From contig NZ_JADPUN010000253.1 of the NCBI RefSeq assembly GCF_015690345.1, positions 1 to 61,437 of the forward strand: DNA of 61,437 bases, written 5' to 3'. Of the stretch, positions 33,808-43,348 are shown one piece after another. Under the pieces are notes generated by a model. It had not been told where the DNA came from. It saw only the letters and a program-made list of their open reading frames with translations, and did no database searches. Positions within the stretch are counted from its first letter, which is position 1. The number at the start of each line of letters is the position of its first letter. A program made the position numbers and the translations under genes. This DNA comes from Plantactinospora alkalitolerans. GTDB taxonomy: Bacteria; Actinomycetota; Actinomycetes; Mycobacteriales; Micromonosporaceae.

Positions 33808-36180
33808 TCAGCCCGGCCACCGCCACTGCGCGATCTGGGGGTGGTCCTCGCCGCACCGGCGGGTGTGGTCGCGGCATTCCTGCCTGGCGTCCGCCATCGT
33901 CTGGCGCAGGTGGGCGGCCCGGGTGGCGAGGCCGGGTACCCGGTCGATCACGTCCATGACCAGGTGGAACCGGTCGAGTTCGTTGAGCATGACCATGTCG
34001 AACGGTGTGGTGGTGGTCCCCTCCTCCCGGTAGCCACGGACGTGCAGGTTCTCGTGGTTGGTACGCCGGTAGGTGAGCCGGTGGATCAGCCACGGGTAGC
34101 CGTGGTACGCGAAGATGATCGGCTTGTCGCGGGTGAAGATGGCGTCGAACTGGGCGTCCGGCAGCCCGTGCGGGTGCTCGGTCGTGGGTTGCAGCCGCAT
34201 CAGGTCGACGACGTTGACGACCCGGACCCGCAGTTGGGGCAGGTACCGGCGGAGCAGGTCGGCGGCGGCGAGAGTCTCCAGCGTGGGCACGTCACCCGCG
34301 CAGCCGAGCACGACATCGGGTTCGTAGCCGGTGTCGGTGCTGGCCCACTCCCAGATTCCCAGCCCGCGCTGGGTGTGCCGCATCGCCTGTTCCATCGAGA
34401 GCCAGGTCGGCGCGGACTGCTTGCCGGCGACCACGACGTTGATGTAGTGCCGGCTGCGCAGGCAGTGGTCCATCGTGCAGAGCAGGGTGTTGGCGTCGGC
34501 CGGCAGGTACACCCGGACGATCTCGGCCTTCTTGTTGGTGACGTGGTCGATGAAACCGGGATCCTGGTGCGAGAAGCCGTTGTGGTCCTGCCGCCAGACG
34601 TGGCTGGACAGCAGGTAGTTGAGCGACGCGAGGGGTCGACGCCACGGGATGTCACGGGTGACCTTGAGCCATTTGGCGTGCTGGTTCAGCATCGAGTCGA
34701 CGATGTGGGTGAACGCCTCGTAGCTGGTGAAGACGCCGTGCCGACCGGTCAGCAGATAGCCTTCGAGCCAGCCCTGGCAGAGGTGTTCGGAGAGCACCTC
34801 CAGAACCCGCCCGCCGGGGGAGAGATGGTCGTCGCCGGGTTCGATCCGGCCCAGGAACGCCCGATCGGTGACGTCGAAGACGTCCGCCAACCCGTTCGAC
34901 TCGACCTCGTCCGGTCCGAACAGGCGGAACCGGTCCGGGTTCGCGGTGATCACGTCCCGGAGCCAGCCACCGAGCGCTCCGGTCGCGCCGACCATCGGCT
35001 CGCCGGGCCGGTCCACCGCGACGGCGTGGTCGCGGACGTCGGGCAGCACCAGGTCGTGCAGCACGGTACCGCCGTTGGTGTGCGGGTTCGCGCTCATCCG
35101 CCGGTGCCCGCGCGGCACCAGACCGGCCAGGTCCGCGACCGGCGCGCCGGCCGCGTCGAACAACTCCTCCGGCCGGTACGAGCGCAGCCACCGCTCCAAC
35201 TGGGCCAGGTGTTCCGGGTTGTCCCGTACGCCCTCCAGCGGAACCTGGTGGGACCGGAACGTGTTCTCGATCCGTTCCCCGTCGACCTCGGCCGGCCCGG
35301 TCCAGCCCTTCGGGGTACGCAGCACCAGCATCGGCCAGCGCGGCCGTTCGACCCGTTCGCCGCTCCGGGCCCGGCGCTGGATCTCGGCGATCTCGTCGAG
35401 CATCCGGTCGAGGGTGGCGGCGAGTTCCCGGTGTACCCGGGCCGGCTCGTCGCCGGCCACCAGGTACGGCTGGTAGCCGAACCCGCGCAGCATCGACAGC
35501 AGGTCGTCCGGCGGGATCCGGGCGAGCACGGTCGGATTGGCGATCTTGTATCCGTTGAGGTGCAGGATCGGCAGCACCGCACCGTCCCGCGCGGGATCGA
35601 GGAAGATGTCGGAGAACCAACTGGCGGCCAGCGGCCCGGTCTCGGCCTCGCCGTCGCCCACCACGCACGCCACCAGCAGGTCGGGATTGTCGAACGCGGC
35701 CCCGTACGCGTGCGACAGCGAGTACCCCAGCTCGCCGCCCTCGTGGATCGACCCCGGTACGTCCGCCGCGACGTGGCTCGGGAACCCGCCGGGAAACGAG
35801 AACTGCCGGAACAGCCGGCCCATCCCGGCCTCGTCCCGGCTCACCGACGGGTACACCTCGGTGAAGGTCCCCTCCAGCCAGGTGTTCGCGATGATCGCCG
35901 GGGCGCCGTGTCCGGGTCCGGTCACCAGCATCGCGTCCAGGTCGCGGGCCACGATGACCCGGTTGAGGTGTACGTAGATCAGATTGAGTCCCGGATCCGT
36001 GCCCCAGTGGCCCAGCAGCCGGGGCTTGATGTGCTCCCGGGTCAGCGGCTCGCGCAGCAGGGGATTGGCCAGCAGGTAGATCTGCCCGACGCTGAGGTAG
36101 TTGGCGGCCCGCCAGTAGGCGTCGATCCGGCCCAGTTCCTCGTCGGTCAGCCGGAGGTGCGGGTCCAGCGAGGTCTTCAT
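33808..36180 (-). CDS. xfp: Xylulose-5-phosphate/fructose-6-phosphate phosphoketolase
   Basis: A 790-residue thiamine-diphosphate enzyme of full family length. It cleaves xylulose-5-P or fructose-6-P with phosphate to acetyl-phosphate plus glyceraldehyde-3-P or erythrose-4-P. Motifs seen: [20 protein letters not shown] near the N-terminus, [20 protein letters not shown] with catalytic His residues, [14 protein letters not shown] (ThDP/Mg2+ binding), and the C-terminal domains with [11 protein letters not shown] and [17 protein letters not shown]. It follows the universal stress gene by 57 bases on the same strand, so stress-linked expression is possible. No acetate kinase gene is in the window. 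Confidence 0.96.
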   Translation of the reverse strand: MKTSLDPHLRLTDEELGRIDAYWRAANYLSVGQIYLLANPLLREPLTREHIKPRLLGHWGTDPGLNLIYVHLNRVIVARDLDAMLVTGPGHGAPAIIANTWLEGTFTEVYPSVSRDEAGMGRLFRQFSFPGGFPSHVAADVPGSIHEGGELGYSLSHAYGAAFDNPDLLVACVVGDGEAETGPLAASWFSDIFLDPARDGAVLPILHLNGYKIANPTVLARIPPDDLLSMLRGFGYQPYLVAGDEPARVHRELAATLDRMLDEIAEIQRRARSGERVERPRWPMLVLRTPKGWTGPAEVDGERIENTFRSHQVPLEGVRDNPEHLAQLERWLRSYRPEELFDAAGAPVADLAGLVPRGHRRMSANPHTNGGTVLHDLVLPDVRDHAVAVDRPGEPMVGATGALGGWLRDVITANPDRFRLFGPDEVESNGLADVFDVTDRAFLGRIEPGDDHLSPGGRVLEVLSEHLCQGWLEGYLLTGRHGVFTSYEAFTHIVDSMLNQHAKWLKVTRDIPWRRPLASLNYLLSSHVWRQDHNGFSHQDPGFIDHVTNKKAEIVRVYLPADANTLLCTMDHCLRSRHYINVVVAGKQSAPTWLSMEQAMRHTQRGLGIWEWASTDTGYEPDVVLGCAGDVPTLETLAAADLLRRYLPQLRVRVVNVVDLMRLQPTTEHPHGLPDAQFDAIFTRDKPIIFAYHGYPWLIHRLTYRRTNHENLHVRGYREEGTTTTPFDMVMLNELDRFHLVMDVIDRVPGLATRAAHLRQTMADARQECRDHTRRCGEDHPQIAQWRWPG

Positions 36181-36237
36181 CTTCCGACCCTCTCGCGGCT
36201 CGGCCCGATTCGCGACCCGAACGGCGATCTCACCGGC

Positions 36238-37119
36238 TCACTCCTGGATGTACAAGCCGTGCGAACTGCGTACGACGATCACCGGGGCGGGGGAGTGGTA
36301 GAGCATCGCCTGGCTGACCGCACCGAGCATCCCCCGCCACGGCTCGTCGCCCCGGGCACTGACCACCACGACCTCGGCCCGGCTGGCCTCCTGGGTCAGC
36401 GCCGCCTCCGGGTCACCGATCCGGGCCTGCTGGCTGACCGTGACCGACGGGTACTTCCGCTGCCAGGGTGCGACCGCCTCGGCCAGTTGTCCGACCGCCT
36501 CCGCCGGAAGGTCGCCGGTGGTCTCGTCCGGGTCCCAGACCTGCACCACGACGAGGTCGGTCGCGTGCCGGGAGGCGGTGTCGAAGGCGAAGTCCAGGGC
36601 CCCCAGTGAGCTGGCGGAGCCGTCCACCCCGACCACCACCGGCCCGGTCACCGGAAGCCTCTCCCGGGCGACCAGCACGCTGCATCCGGCCCGGGCGGCG
36701 ATCTGTACGGCGGTGGCGTCCGAGTCGGCGGGTACGTCGGGATTCACCGTCAGCCCACCGTCCCCGATGACCAGGAGCGCGGCCGAGCCCGACTCGCGCA
36801 GCAGCGTGGTGATGACCGGTCCTTCGATCAGGGCGGAGGTCGTGGTGACCTGCGGCTGGGCCTTGGCGGCGGTCTGGACCGACCGGGCCAGCAACTCCTC
36901 GGCGGGCCTGCGGGGCTGCTCCGGCATCGGCTCCGAGGGGTCCGCGACCCAGTTGAACGCGTGCACGATGCGTAGCGGGCGGGAGTGCAGCGCCGCCTCC
37001 CGGGCGGCCAGCCGTACCGCCGTCATGCTGAGCCGCGAGTCGTCGACTCCGACCACGACCGATGCCTCGCGTGGGGAGTTCACCGCGGGCACGCGGTCAG
37101 CCGGCTCACCGGCCGGCAT
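36238..37119 (-). CDS. Universal stress protein (two USP domains)
   Basis: A 293-residue tandem USP protein. Domain 1 starts at SVVVGVDDSRLSMTAVRLAA and ends near GCSVLVARE; domain 2 starts at GPVVVGVDGSASSLGALDFA and ends with SPAPVIVVRS. The C-terminal nucleotide-binding region (VVSARGDEPWRGMLGAVSQA) partly fits the G-2x-G-9x-G(S/T) pattern of ATP-binding members, while that of domain 1 is degenerate. Actinomycete tandem USPs respond to hypoxia and nutrient stress, often alongside phosphoketolase or acetate genes, which agrees with its position upstream of xfp. Confidence 0.93.
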   Translation of the reverse strand: MPAGEPADRVPAVNSPREASVVVGVDDSRLSMTAVRLAAREAALHSRPLRIVHAFNWVADPSEPMPEQPRRPAEELLARSVQTAAKAQPQVTTTSALIEGPVITTLLRESGSAALLVIGDGGLTVNPDVPADSDATAVQIAARAGCSVLVARERLPVTGPVVVGVDGSASSLGALDFAFDTASRHATDLVVVQVWDPDETTGDLPAEAVGQLAEAVAPWQRKYPSVTVSQQARIGDPEAALTQEASRAEVVVVSARGDEPWRGMLGAVSQAMLYHSPAPVIVVRSSHGLYIQE

Positions 37120-37234
37120 CCGATGACGTGGCGTATCGGGTCACCTGCCGAGAGTATCCGGGCGTTCCGCCGGATGTGCCGGATTCACCCGGTACGCACG
37201 TCTGGTCGATCGTCCGTCAGTTCTCCACCCGTCG

Positions 37235-38218
37235 TCAGTTCTCCACCCGCAGCACAGCGATCGTGGCGTTGTCCCGGCCGCCCGCGACCAGGGTGTCGGC
37301 GAGGATCGCGCGGCTCACCTCGACCGGGCTGCCGCTCGCGCCGAGCCGGTTGGCCAGCCGTTGGTAGTCGACCTGCTCGGCGACCCCGTCCGTGCAGAGG
37401 CAGTAGACGTCGCCGGGACGGAGCGTGACGCTCAGCAGATCCGGCTCCGGGTTGCCGGGGTGACCGACGTACCGGGTGAGTTGGTAGCGCGCGGCGGCGG
37501 CGGCCGGCGAGTCGGCCGGGTACCAGCCGTAGACGGCGCCGAGCCAGGCGGCGGTGTGGTCGACGGTCAGCAGTTCGAGCAGGCCGTCCCGCAGCCGGTA
37601 GGCGCGGGAGTCGCCGATCTGCACGATCCAGGCTGCCGGTTCCGGCGCCGCCGGGTCGCCCCGGTCCGACGCGTCGGGTGCGGTTCGGGCCGACGGCGGG
37701 GTCCGGCGCAGCCAACTCCGCTGGCCGGCGGTGGGTGGCTCGGCCCCGGGTGCCGGTTGCGGTGTCGCCTCGGCCGGTGTTCCGTGTCCCGCCGACCCGG
37801 CCGCCGTCGGGGCGAGGACCATGCCGGTGAAGGTGCAGCCGGTCAGTTCGCCCAGTTCGGCGCCGGCCGTCCGGACCCGGAACTGCGCCTCTGCCATGGC
37901 CGCGCGGAGCTGACCCGGGCCGATGTCGTGACCTGCCGCCTGCACCGCGGCCACCATGGTCTGCATGGTGGTGCTGCCGGCCACGGTGCTGCCCCGACCG
38001 TCGCCCATGCCGTCCGCCACCGCCAGGAACGGCAGCGTCGGATCGACGTGCAGGACGTCGAAGTTCGCCGCGTAGCGGTTACCGACCCGGGAGCCACCGG
38101 CGACGTGCAGCCGGCGGCCGGCGTGGGTGTAGGAGCGGGTGACGTCGCCCTCGGCGGGCATCCGATCGGGACCCGTGACGGGGGTTCGGTGCATGGCGGG
38201 GAGGTTAGCAGGATCCAT
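37235..38218 (-). CDS. PP2C-type serine/threonine phosphatase
   Basis: About 327 residues if started at ATG 38218; ATG 38194 is nearly as likely and neither has a strong ribosome site. PP2C motifs occur in order: FLAVADGMGDGRGS (metal-binding Asp-Gly), VQIGDSRAYRLR, LCTDGVAEQV and GGRDNATIAVL. A Pro/Ala-rich insertion of about 60 residues separates the second and third motifs. It lacks membrane segments, so is cytosolic. No kinase gene is adjacent; partner unknown. It is divergent from the KDPG aldolase gene. Confidence 0.88.
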   Translation of the reverse strand: MDPANLPAMHRTPVTGPDRMPAEGDVTRSYTHAGRRLHVAGGSRVGNRYAANFDVLHVDPTLPFLAVADGMGDGRGSTVAGSTTMQTMVAAVQAAGHDIGPGQLRAAMAEAQFRVRTAGAELGELTGCTFTGMVLAPTAAGSAGHGTPAEATPQPAPGAEPPTAGQRSWLRRTPPSARTAPDASDRGDPAAPEPAAWIVQIGDSRAYRLRDGLLELLTVDHTAAWLGAVYGWYPADSPAAAAARYQLTRYVGHPGNPEPDLLSVTLRPGDVYCLCTDGVAEQVDYQRLANRLGASGSPVEVSRAILADTLVAGGRDNATIAVLRVEN

Positions 38219-38358
38219 CAACAGCCTGGGCGGTATATGCGAATCCTCCCATTCGCCCCGCACCGATTGCCGGGCTCGGCCGGACCTGCGGAGGTCCACC
38301 GTGTACGGATGACCGCGATGCCGCCGCGACGACCCGACCGGGCTGCGAGGATGAGGCG

Positions 38359-38991
38359 GTGAACCTGCCCGAGATGCTGCGACGGCATCGGTTGCTGGCC
38401 GTCGTACGGGGCGACGACCCGGAGGCCGCCCTGGACAGCGTACTGGTGCTCGCCGAGGCGGGGATCGCGTTGATCGAGGTGGCGGTGACCTCCAAGGACG
38501 AGGCCGGGGTGCTGGTACGGGCCCGCGCCGAGTTGGGGCCGGACGCACCACTCGGTGCCGGGATGGTGTTCACCGAGGCGGACGTGGTGCAGGCGGAGCA
38601 GGCGGGCGCGTCGTTCGTCGTGACGCCCGGACTGGTGCCGGCGGTCGCCGAGTCGGTCCGGCTCGGCATTCCCGCTCTGGTGGGCGCCCTGACGCCGACC
38701 GAGGTCGTCGCGGCCAGCCTGGCCGGCGCCGCCGCCGTGAAGGTGTTTCCCGCCTCGCTGGGCGGGCCGGCGTACCTGCGTGCGCTCCGGGAGCCGTTCC
38801 CGGACGTGCCGTTCGTGCCGGTCGGCGGGGTGGACATCGAGTCGATCCCGGACTATTTCTCGGCCGGCGCGATCGCGGTCGGCGTGGCGGAACCGCTGCT
38901 CGGAAGCGCCCCCCGGGGCGGCGATCTGGACTCCCTGCGGTTGCGGGCGGTGGCCTTCCGGGCCGCGATCGTGGGTTCTCCGGAAGGCTGA
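38359..38991 (+). CDS. eda: KDPG/KHG aldolase
   Basis: A 210-residue (beta/alpha)8 aldolase with a GTG start. It cleaves 2-keto-3-deoxy-6-phosphogluconate to pyruvate and glyceraldehyde-3-phosphate in the Entner-Doudoroff route, or a related keto-deoxy acid. The Schiff-base Lys is in AAAVKVFPASLGG, the catalytic Glu in IALIEVAVTS, and FVVTPGLVP and FVPVGGVD are the expected phosphate/pyruvate loops. There is no adjacent dehydratase or sugar kinase, so the exact substrate is uncertain. It is convergent with the XRE gene at 39010. Confidence 0.93.
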   Translation: MNLPEMLRRHRLLAVVRGDDPEAALDSVLVLAEAGIALIEVAVTSKDEAGVLVRARAELGPDAPLGAGMVFTEADVVQAEQAGASFVVTPGLVPAVAESVRLGIPALVGALTPTEVVAASLAGAAAVKVFPASLGGPAYLRALREPFPDVPFVPVGGVDIESIPDYFSAGAIAVGVAEPLLGSAPRGGDLDSLRLRAVAFRAAIVGSPEG

Positions 38992-39009
38992 TCCGGGGCG
39001 GCGGCCGGG

Positions 39010-39849
39010 TCAGACCGCGCGGAGTGTGCTGCGCTGCGGGCGGTGACGTAGCCGCTCGACCGCCACGGCGGTCGCCTCGTCGGCGGGTAGCCAGACGACC
39101 AGCTGTTGGGCATCAGGGGTGGGCAGTTCGAGTGTTTCCCGTTCCCACTGCAGCCGGTTCGCGCGCGGGTGGTTGATCGTGAGCGGCACCCGGGGCGGGG
39201 GGAGGTGGCGGTGCAGTCGCCGGGTGAACTCGGCGCCGGCGGCGGGCGCGAAGTCGGCCGTGAACCATTCGAAGGTCTCGGTCGAGGGTCCGAGCCACAG
39301 GTTGAAGACCTGCTCGTCCGCCACCTGGTCCCAGTGGGCGAATATGCTCCTGGACCCCGGGTGCGTGAAGACGTACCTGGTGAGGTTGGGCTCCTCGGCG
39401 TCCAGCAGTCCGGTGTCGCGCATGACCGCCGCGAAACCGTCGGTGTGGGCGAGCACGTCGCCCAGCCGGTTGGTGACGAAGCCGATGCCGGGCTCGAGGA
39501 GTTCGAGGATCCGTCGGACAGCCGGCCGTACGGTCCGATCGGGCGGTGCCGGCCGCTCGCGGCCGGCACACGTACCGCCGCTGATCTTGGCGAGGTAGCG
39601 CAGATGGGTGCGTTCGGCCGGATCGAGGCTGAGCGCGTCGGCGAGAGCCCTGAGGATGGAGTCGGACGGGTTGCGGTCGCGGCCCTGCTCGATCCTGGTG
39701 AGGTATTCGACACTGATCCCGGCTCGGGTGGCCAGCTCGGAACGCCGTAGCCCCGGTGCGCGCCGTCGCTCGAGTGCCGGAAGCCCCAGGTCCTCCGGCC
39801 GGAGGCTGTCGCGCTTGGCCCGGACGAAGGTCCCCAACGGCGTACCCAT
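39010..39849 (-). CDS. XRE regulator with MmyB-like ligand-binding domain
   Basis: A 279-residue regulator. The HTH lies at residues about 25-75 (GLRRSELATRAGISVEYLTR then IEQGRDRNPSDSIL), and a MmyB-type PAS-like domain follows (PGIGFVTNRLGDVLAHTDGF, YVFTHPGSRSIFAHW). Such regulators usually repress a divergent oxidoreductase gene; here that is the NADPH-dependent FMN reductase at 39962. The 112-base gap contains a 12-base dyad that could be the operator. Confidence 0.92.
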   Translation of the reverse strand: MGTPLGTFVRAKRDSLRPEDLGLPALERRRAPGLRRSELATRAGISVEYLTRIEQGRDRNPSDSILRALADALSLDPAERTHLRYLAKISGGTCAGRERPAPPDRTVRPAVRRILELLEPGIGFVTNRLGDVLAHTDGFAAVMRDTGLLDAEEPNLTRYVFTHPGSRSIFAHWDQVADEQVFNLWLGPSTETFEWFTADFAPAAGAEFTRRLHRHLPPPRVPLTINHPRANRLQWERETLELPTPDAQQLVVWLPADEATAVAVERLRHRPQRSTLRAV

Positions 39850-39881
39850 GCTCTGAGCCTACGACCCGATCAGGCGACCGG

Positions 39882-39924
39882 ACCGGGTGCAGGGTGGCCC
39901 TGTGGGGGCCAGCCTGCGCCCGGT
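39882..39924. promoter_or_regulatory. Dyad in the divergent XRE/FMN-reductase promoter
   Basis: ACCGGGTGCAGG (39882-39893) and CCTGCGCCCGGT (39913-39924) are inverted repeats differing at one position, 19 bases apart, between the divergent regulator and reductase genes. It is a plausible operator for the MmyB-like regulator. Confidence 0.5.
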
Positions 39925-39961
39925 CTGGTTGAGCAGCCGTCGACGACGGACCGTTTACGGC

Positions 39962-40561
39962 ATGAATGACAAGAGCAAGCTCGTGGTGGTCGTCGGCAGC
40001 GTCCGCGAGGGCAGGTTCGGGCCGGTTGTCGCCGGATGGGTGGCGGACCACGCCCGGGCGCACGGCGGTTTCGACGTTGACGTCCTCGATCTGGCGGATG
40101 TCGACATTCCGTTGTCGCTGCCTGCCGCGTCGCCGAAGTTCGCGGGTGACGAATACCCCCGGCCCGAGGGCATGCGGGGCGTCACCACGAAACTGGCCGA
40201 GGCGGACGCCTTCATCATCGTCACCCCCGAGTACAACCACAGTTATCCCGCCTCGTTGAAGGCGCTCATCGACTGGCACTTCACCCAGTGGACCGCCAAG
40301 CCGGTCGCATTCGTCAGCTACGGGGGTGCGGCCGGCGGTCGACACGCGGTACTTCACCTCGAGAACGTGTTCACCGAACTGCACGCGGTGACCATTCGGG
40401 ACGGGCTCGCCTTTCCGAACTACTTCACCGCCTGGCAGGACGGTGCGCCGCTGAACGCCGAGGCGGCCGGCTACGCCAAGACCCTCCTGGAGCAGCTCGC
40501 CTGGTGGGCGACCGCCCTGCGGGCCGCCCGGACCGCCGCGCCGTACCCGGGCGGAGCCTGA
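39962..40561 (+). CDS. NADPH-dependent FMN reductase
   Basis: A 199-residue flavodoxin-like reductase from ATG 39962. KLVVVVGSVREGRFGPVVAGW is the N-terminal phosphate-binding loop (GSxRxGR), and ITPEYN-type VTPEYNHSYPASLKALIDW and FVSYGGAAGG are the FMN-binding loops. It should transfer electrons from NADPH to FMN or quinone-like substrates. It is divergent from its probable regulator and ends before a long perfect inverted repeat. Confidence 0.93.
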   Translation: MNDKSKLVVVVGSVREGRFGPVVAGWVADHARAHGGFDVDVLDLADVDIPLSLPAASPKFAGDEYPRPEGMRGVTTKLAEADAFIIVTPEYNHSYPASLKALIDWHFTQWTAKPVAFVSYGGAAGGRHAVLHLENVFTELHAVTIRDGLAFPNYFTAWQDGAPLNAEAAGYAKTLLEQLAWWATALRAARTAAPYPGGA

Positions 40562-40571
40562 GTCAGTGGTG

Positions 40572-40623
40572 GATCAGGTTCAGTGAGAAGGGCCAGGAGG
40601 TCGCCTTCTCACTGAACCTGATC
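40572..40623. terminator. 20-bp perfect inverted repeat, bidirectional terminator
   Basis: GATCAGGTTCAGTGAGAAGG (40572-40591) is matched exactly by its reverse complement at 40604-40623, with a 12-base loop. It lies between the convergent FMN reductase and secreted-protein genes. The arms are longer and AT-richer than ordinary terminators here. Confidence 0.82.
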
Positions 40624-40838
40624 TTGTGCGCCGGAAGGATACTCCAAGCCGGCCCACCAGGACGGCCGCGAACTGGCCCCACCGTACTGCGACCACCGTC
40701 CACCGGTACCCCCGCGTAACCATGCCGTGGGAATGCCGGCGTACCGGGGACGGTTGCCCGCGCCTGTCGCGGCAGTTCCGATCTTCTTGACGCGGAACCC
40801 TCGCCATCCGGGGCGGGCGAGGTTTCCGCGCGTGTCGC

Positions 40839-41291
40839 TCAGTTCCAGGCGCAGCCCCAGGTCTCCTGTACCTGGATCGTGACCGGGACGCTCTGCGTCC
40901 GTGTGCCGTCCGACGCCGTCAGTTCCGGCCGGTACACCCCGAACGGCAGCGGCGGCAGGGTCATCGCGATCAGATTGAGCGCGATGTGACCGTCGCTGGA
41001 TCCGGGTGGGATCGGCACGTGCGGCAGGCTCGTGGTCGTACCGGCGGGCAGGTCCCGCGCGCCGACCTCGATGGGCGTCGACCACGTCCCGTCGATCGTG
41101 ATCCAGAAATACGTGAACCAGGACTCGCCGGCCGGAATGCAGACGCGCTGTCCGATGTTCGTCAGCTGCCAGGTCGCCGCCGATGTGGTGGTACCGGCCG
41201 CAGCAGCCGGCTGGCTGCCGATCAGCGCCAGCGTCAGCGCGGTGACCAGCCCGAGCGCCAGCCGAGCGACGCCGAAGGTCGATCGCAACAT
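40839..41291 (-). CDS. Small secreted protein, possibly DUF5980
   Basis: A 150-residue exported protein. The signal peptide (GVARLALGLVTALTLALIGS) ends near AAAAG. The mature part is beta-rich, with WQLTNIGQRVCIPAGESWFT, a central GARDLPAGTTTSLPHVPIPP and a second Cys near the end (ETWGCAWN) that probably forms a disulfide with the first. I recall similar Streptomyces proteins as DUF5980, function unknown. It is a single-gene unit ended by the 20-bp inverted repeat. Confidence 0.72.
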   Translation of the reverse strand: MLRSTFGVARLALGLVTALTLALIGSQPAAAAGTTTSAATWQLTNIGQRVCIPAGESWFTYFWITIDGTWSTPIEVGARDLPAGTTTSLPHVPIPPGSSDGHIALNLIAMTLPPLPFGVYRPELTASDGTRTQSVPVTIQVQETWGCAWN

Positions 41292-41514
41292 CGAAGCCTC
41301 CCAAAGCTCGTTCGACGGGCGGCCGATACCCGACGTGGCCGTCGATCGATGCCGCCCTGTGTACGACAGCCTAGGAATCTGGTTTCAGAGAGAAATCAGA
41401 AGCGATTGTGGGTTCTCAGCGAAGGTGAAGTGGCGTTGGTATTGCGATGTGCCGAGCGGAGGGTGTCCGCGCGGATCGCGGGGTGAGCAGGTGTGGGTCC
41501 ACTCCTGCAGGTGA

Positions 41515-41745
41515 TCATGCGGAAGCCGGCGTTGGCGGAGATGACGTCGCCGTGCCGGTCGACGATCACGGCCGGGTACGGCAGGTGGCCGTGCAGGACG
41601 CGTTCGAGGGCGGTTCGGACCGGTGCCAGCCCGGGGTCGTCCGGTGAAGCTGAGGTGCCGTTGCGTGGTGCCGGCCCGGACCGCCGGTTCGAGTTGGCTG
41701 ACGCGTCGTCAGGTGCGCCACGTGCGCAACGCAGCCGCGAGTCCG
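41515..41745 (-). pseudogene. Decayed XRE/MmyB-like regulator
   Basis: Two fragments of one family occur on the minus strand in different frames. The first reads LRTWRT-stop-RRVSQLE and AVRAGTTQRHLSF, the HTH of such regulators with a nonsense codon at 41709-41711. The second reads LAPVRTALERVLHGHLPYPA then VIVDRHGDVISANAGF, the start of the MmyB ligand domain. The material that should lie between and after them is missing. The gene is divergent from the truncated NTF2-like frame. Confidence 0.65.
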
Positions 41746-41884
41746 CCGCTCGCGGATTCGGTGACCATTCTTCCTGTGTACCGGGTGCCGCGCCGGTTGG
41801 CGATTCCCTCCGGGGAATTGTCGCAGCACGTCCGGCGCAGAACAGTCGTGGTCGCAACGATCATCCACGACCGAAGGATCAGCA

Positions 41885-42100
41885 TTGCCTGGCATCGACC
41901 CGAAAACCCTCACCGACCGCTACGTCGCGGTGTGGAGCGAACCCGACCCGGAACGTCGCCGCGATGGCCTGGGGTTCGATCGTCTCGTCTTGGAGATGGT
42001 GCCGCGCGACGGTGGCGACGTGACCCGTGTCGGGCTGGAGATCCTTGTGCTCGGCGCGGACGGGCGCATCGCCAGCGACTACCAGTTCATCGAGGGCTGA
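41885..42100 (+). pseudogene. Truncated NTF2/SnoaL-like protein
   Basis: A 71-codon frame with a TTG start and GAAGGATC upstream. It begins LTDRYVAVWSEPDPERRR and ends LVLGADGRIASDYQFIEG, the two ends of NTF2-like proteins of about 130 residues; the middle, including most of the cone-shaped fold, is deleted in frame. It directly precedes the alcohol dehydrogenase-like gene, with 5 bases between. It may still be translated but cannot fold as the family does. Confidence 0.65.
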
Positions 42101-42105
42101 CCGCG

Positions 42106-43137
42106 ATGACTGCGATCCTCCCCTCGTCCGTGCGCAGCTACCATGTCAACAGCGGCGACGGCATCGATGGCCTGAAGCTGCGTACCCACGAACCGCGAAC
42201 GCCAGGTATCGGCGAGGTCGCAGTCGCGGTCCACGCCGTCTCGCTCAGCTTCCGCGATCTGCTGGTGCTGCGGGGGCAGTACGTGCTGCCGGTCAAACCG
42301 GACGTCATCCCCGTCTCCGACGGTGCCGGGCAGGTCATCGCCGTGGGGCCAGGTGTCCAGCGGGTGCGACCGGGTGACCGGGTCACCGCCGCGCTGTTCC
42401 CGCAATGGCTGGATGGCCCCCTGAAACCGCAACACCTGTCACAACTGGGTGGCTCCCTCGACGGCATGCTCACCGAACTCGCCGTCCTGCCGGAGCAAGC
42501 CCTCGTCCCGGTCCCCGAACACCTCTCCTACGCCGAAGCCGCGACGCTGCCGTGCGCTGCGGTCACCGCGTGGAACGCGCTGACCGGGGACGGTCCTGGG
42601 ACCCAGCCCGGGCACACGGTGCTGACCACCGGCTCGGGCGGCGTATCACTGTTCGCGGTACAACTGGCCAAGCTTCTCGGCGCGAAAGTGATCGCCACGA
42701 CCGGCCAGACGGAAAAGGAGCAGCGCCTTCGTGACCTGGGCGCTGACGAGGTCGTCAACCATCGCGCCGTTCCCGACTGGCACAACGCGGTCCGCGACAT
42801 CACCTACGGGCGAGGGGTCGACCGGGTCGTCGACACTGCCGGAACACTGGAGCAGTCACTGAAGTCGCTTGCCATCAACGGGCACGTCGCGTTCGTAGGG
42901 TCCCTCTCCGGTGAATGGCCACCACTCGACCCTCGCCTGCTGTTCGGTGTCGCCGCGACGGTCCGGGCGCCGGCAGTCGGAAGTCACGCCCAGTTCACCA
43001 AGCTGAACGAGATCATCACCGCGCACCAGCTTCGGCCCGTCACCGACCGAGCGTTCCCGTTCGAGGAAGCCGGCACGGCGTTCCGGCACTACGAATCGGC
43101 CAGCCCGTTCGGAAAGGTCATCATCGAAATGCGATAA
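42106..43137 (+). CDS. Zinc-type (MDR) alcohol dehydrogenase-like oxidoreductase
   Basis: A 343-residue medium-chain dehydrogenase/reductase from ATG 42106. The catalytic domain has HAVSLSFRDLLVLRGQYVLP and VSDGAGQVIAVGPGVQRVRP; the Rossmann domain has VLTTGSGGVSLFAVQLAKLL (G-x-G-G) and NAAFP-like end ITAHQLRPVTDRAFPFEEA. The usual catalytic Cys-His zinc ligands are not obvious (VSLSFRD replaces the Cys motif), so it resembles the quinone-reductase-like, zinc-independent members. It should use NAD(P)H. It stands behind the NTF2 relic and the decayed regulator, the kind of set that normally forms one regulated unit. Confidence 0.9.
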   Translation: MTAILPSSVRSYHVNSGDGIDGLKLRTHEPRTPGIGEVAVAVHAVSLSFRDLLVLRGQYVLPVKPDVIPVSDGAGQVIAVGPGVQRVRPGDRVTAALFPQWLDGPLKPQHLSQLGGSLDGMLTELAVLPEQALVPVPEHLSYAEAATLPCAAVTAWNALTGDGPGTQPGHTVLTTGSGGVSLFAVQLAKLLGAKVIATTGQTEKEQRLRDLGADEVVNHRAVPDWHNAVRDITYGRGVDRVVDTAGTLEQSLKSLAINGHVAFVGSLSGEWPPLDPRLLFGVAATVRAPAVGSHAQFTKLNEIITAHQLRPVTDRAFPFEEAGTAFRHYESASPFGKVIIEMR

Positions 43138-43300
43138 CCGGGTGTGTGGCGGCCGAATCCGCCACACACGCCCATCGGCATGAGCATGCAGCTGCGAGTG
43201 GAAGCGTCAACGAGCTCGTCACACGATTTTCCCGGCGCGCAGTCGGGCGGATCAACTTTGTTGAGAACCCACAGCGATCGCACTGACGCCCGGCACCTCC

Positions 43301-43346
43301 TGTCAACCAGAGTTGACAAGTGCGGGGTTGTCAACCATAGTTGACA
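43301..43346 (+). promoter_or_regulatory. Twin palindromic operators overlapping a leaderless promoter
   Basis: TGTCAACCAGAGTTGACA (43301-43318) and TGTCAACCATAGTTGACA (43329-43346) are perfect TGTCAAC-N4-GTTGACA palindromes 28 bases apart centre to centre. The right half of the first supplies a -35 TTGACA (43313-43318); 17 bases later CATAGT (43336-43341), inside the second, serves as -10. Transcription would begin at about 43348, at the ATG of the HTH gene. Confidence 0.75.
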
Positions 43347-43348
43347 GC

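Noticed and set aside
33841-36609. 922-codon plus-strand frame opposite phosphoketolase
   Set aside because: Shadow of the phosphoketolase gene, which has complete catalytic motifs on the minus strand; the plus-strand product is Val/Arg/Gly-rich without motifs.
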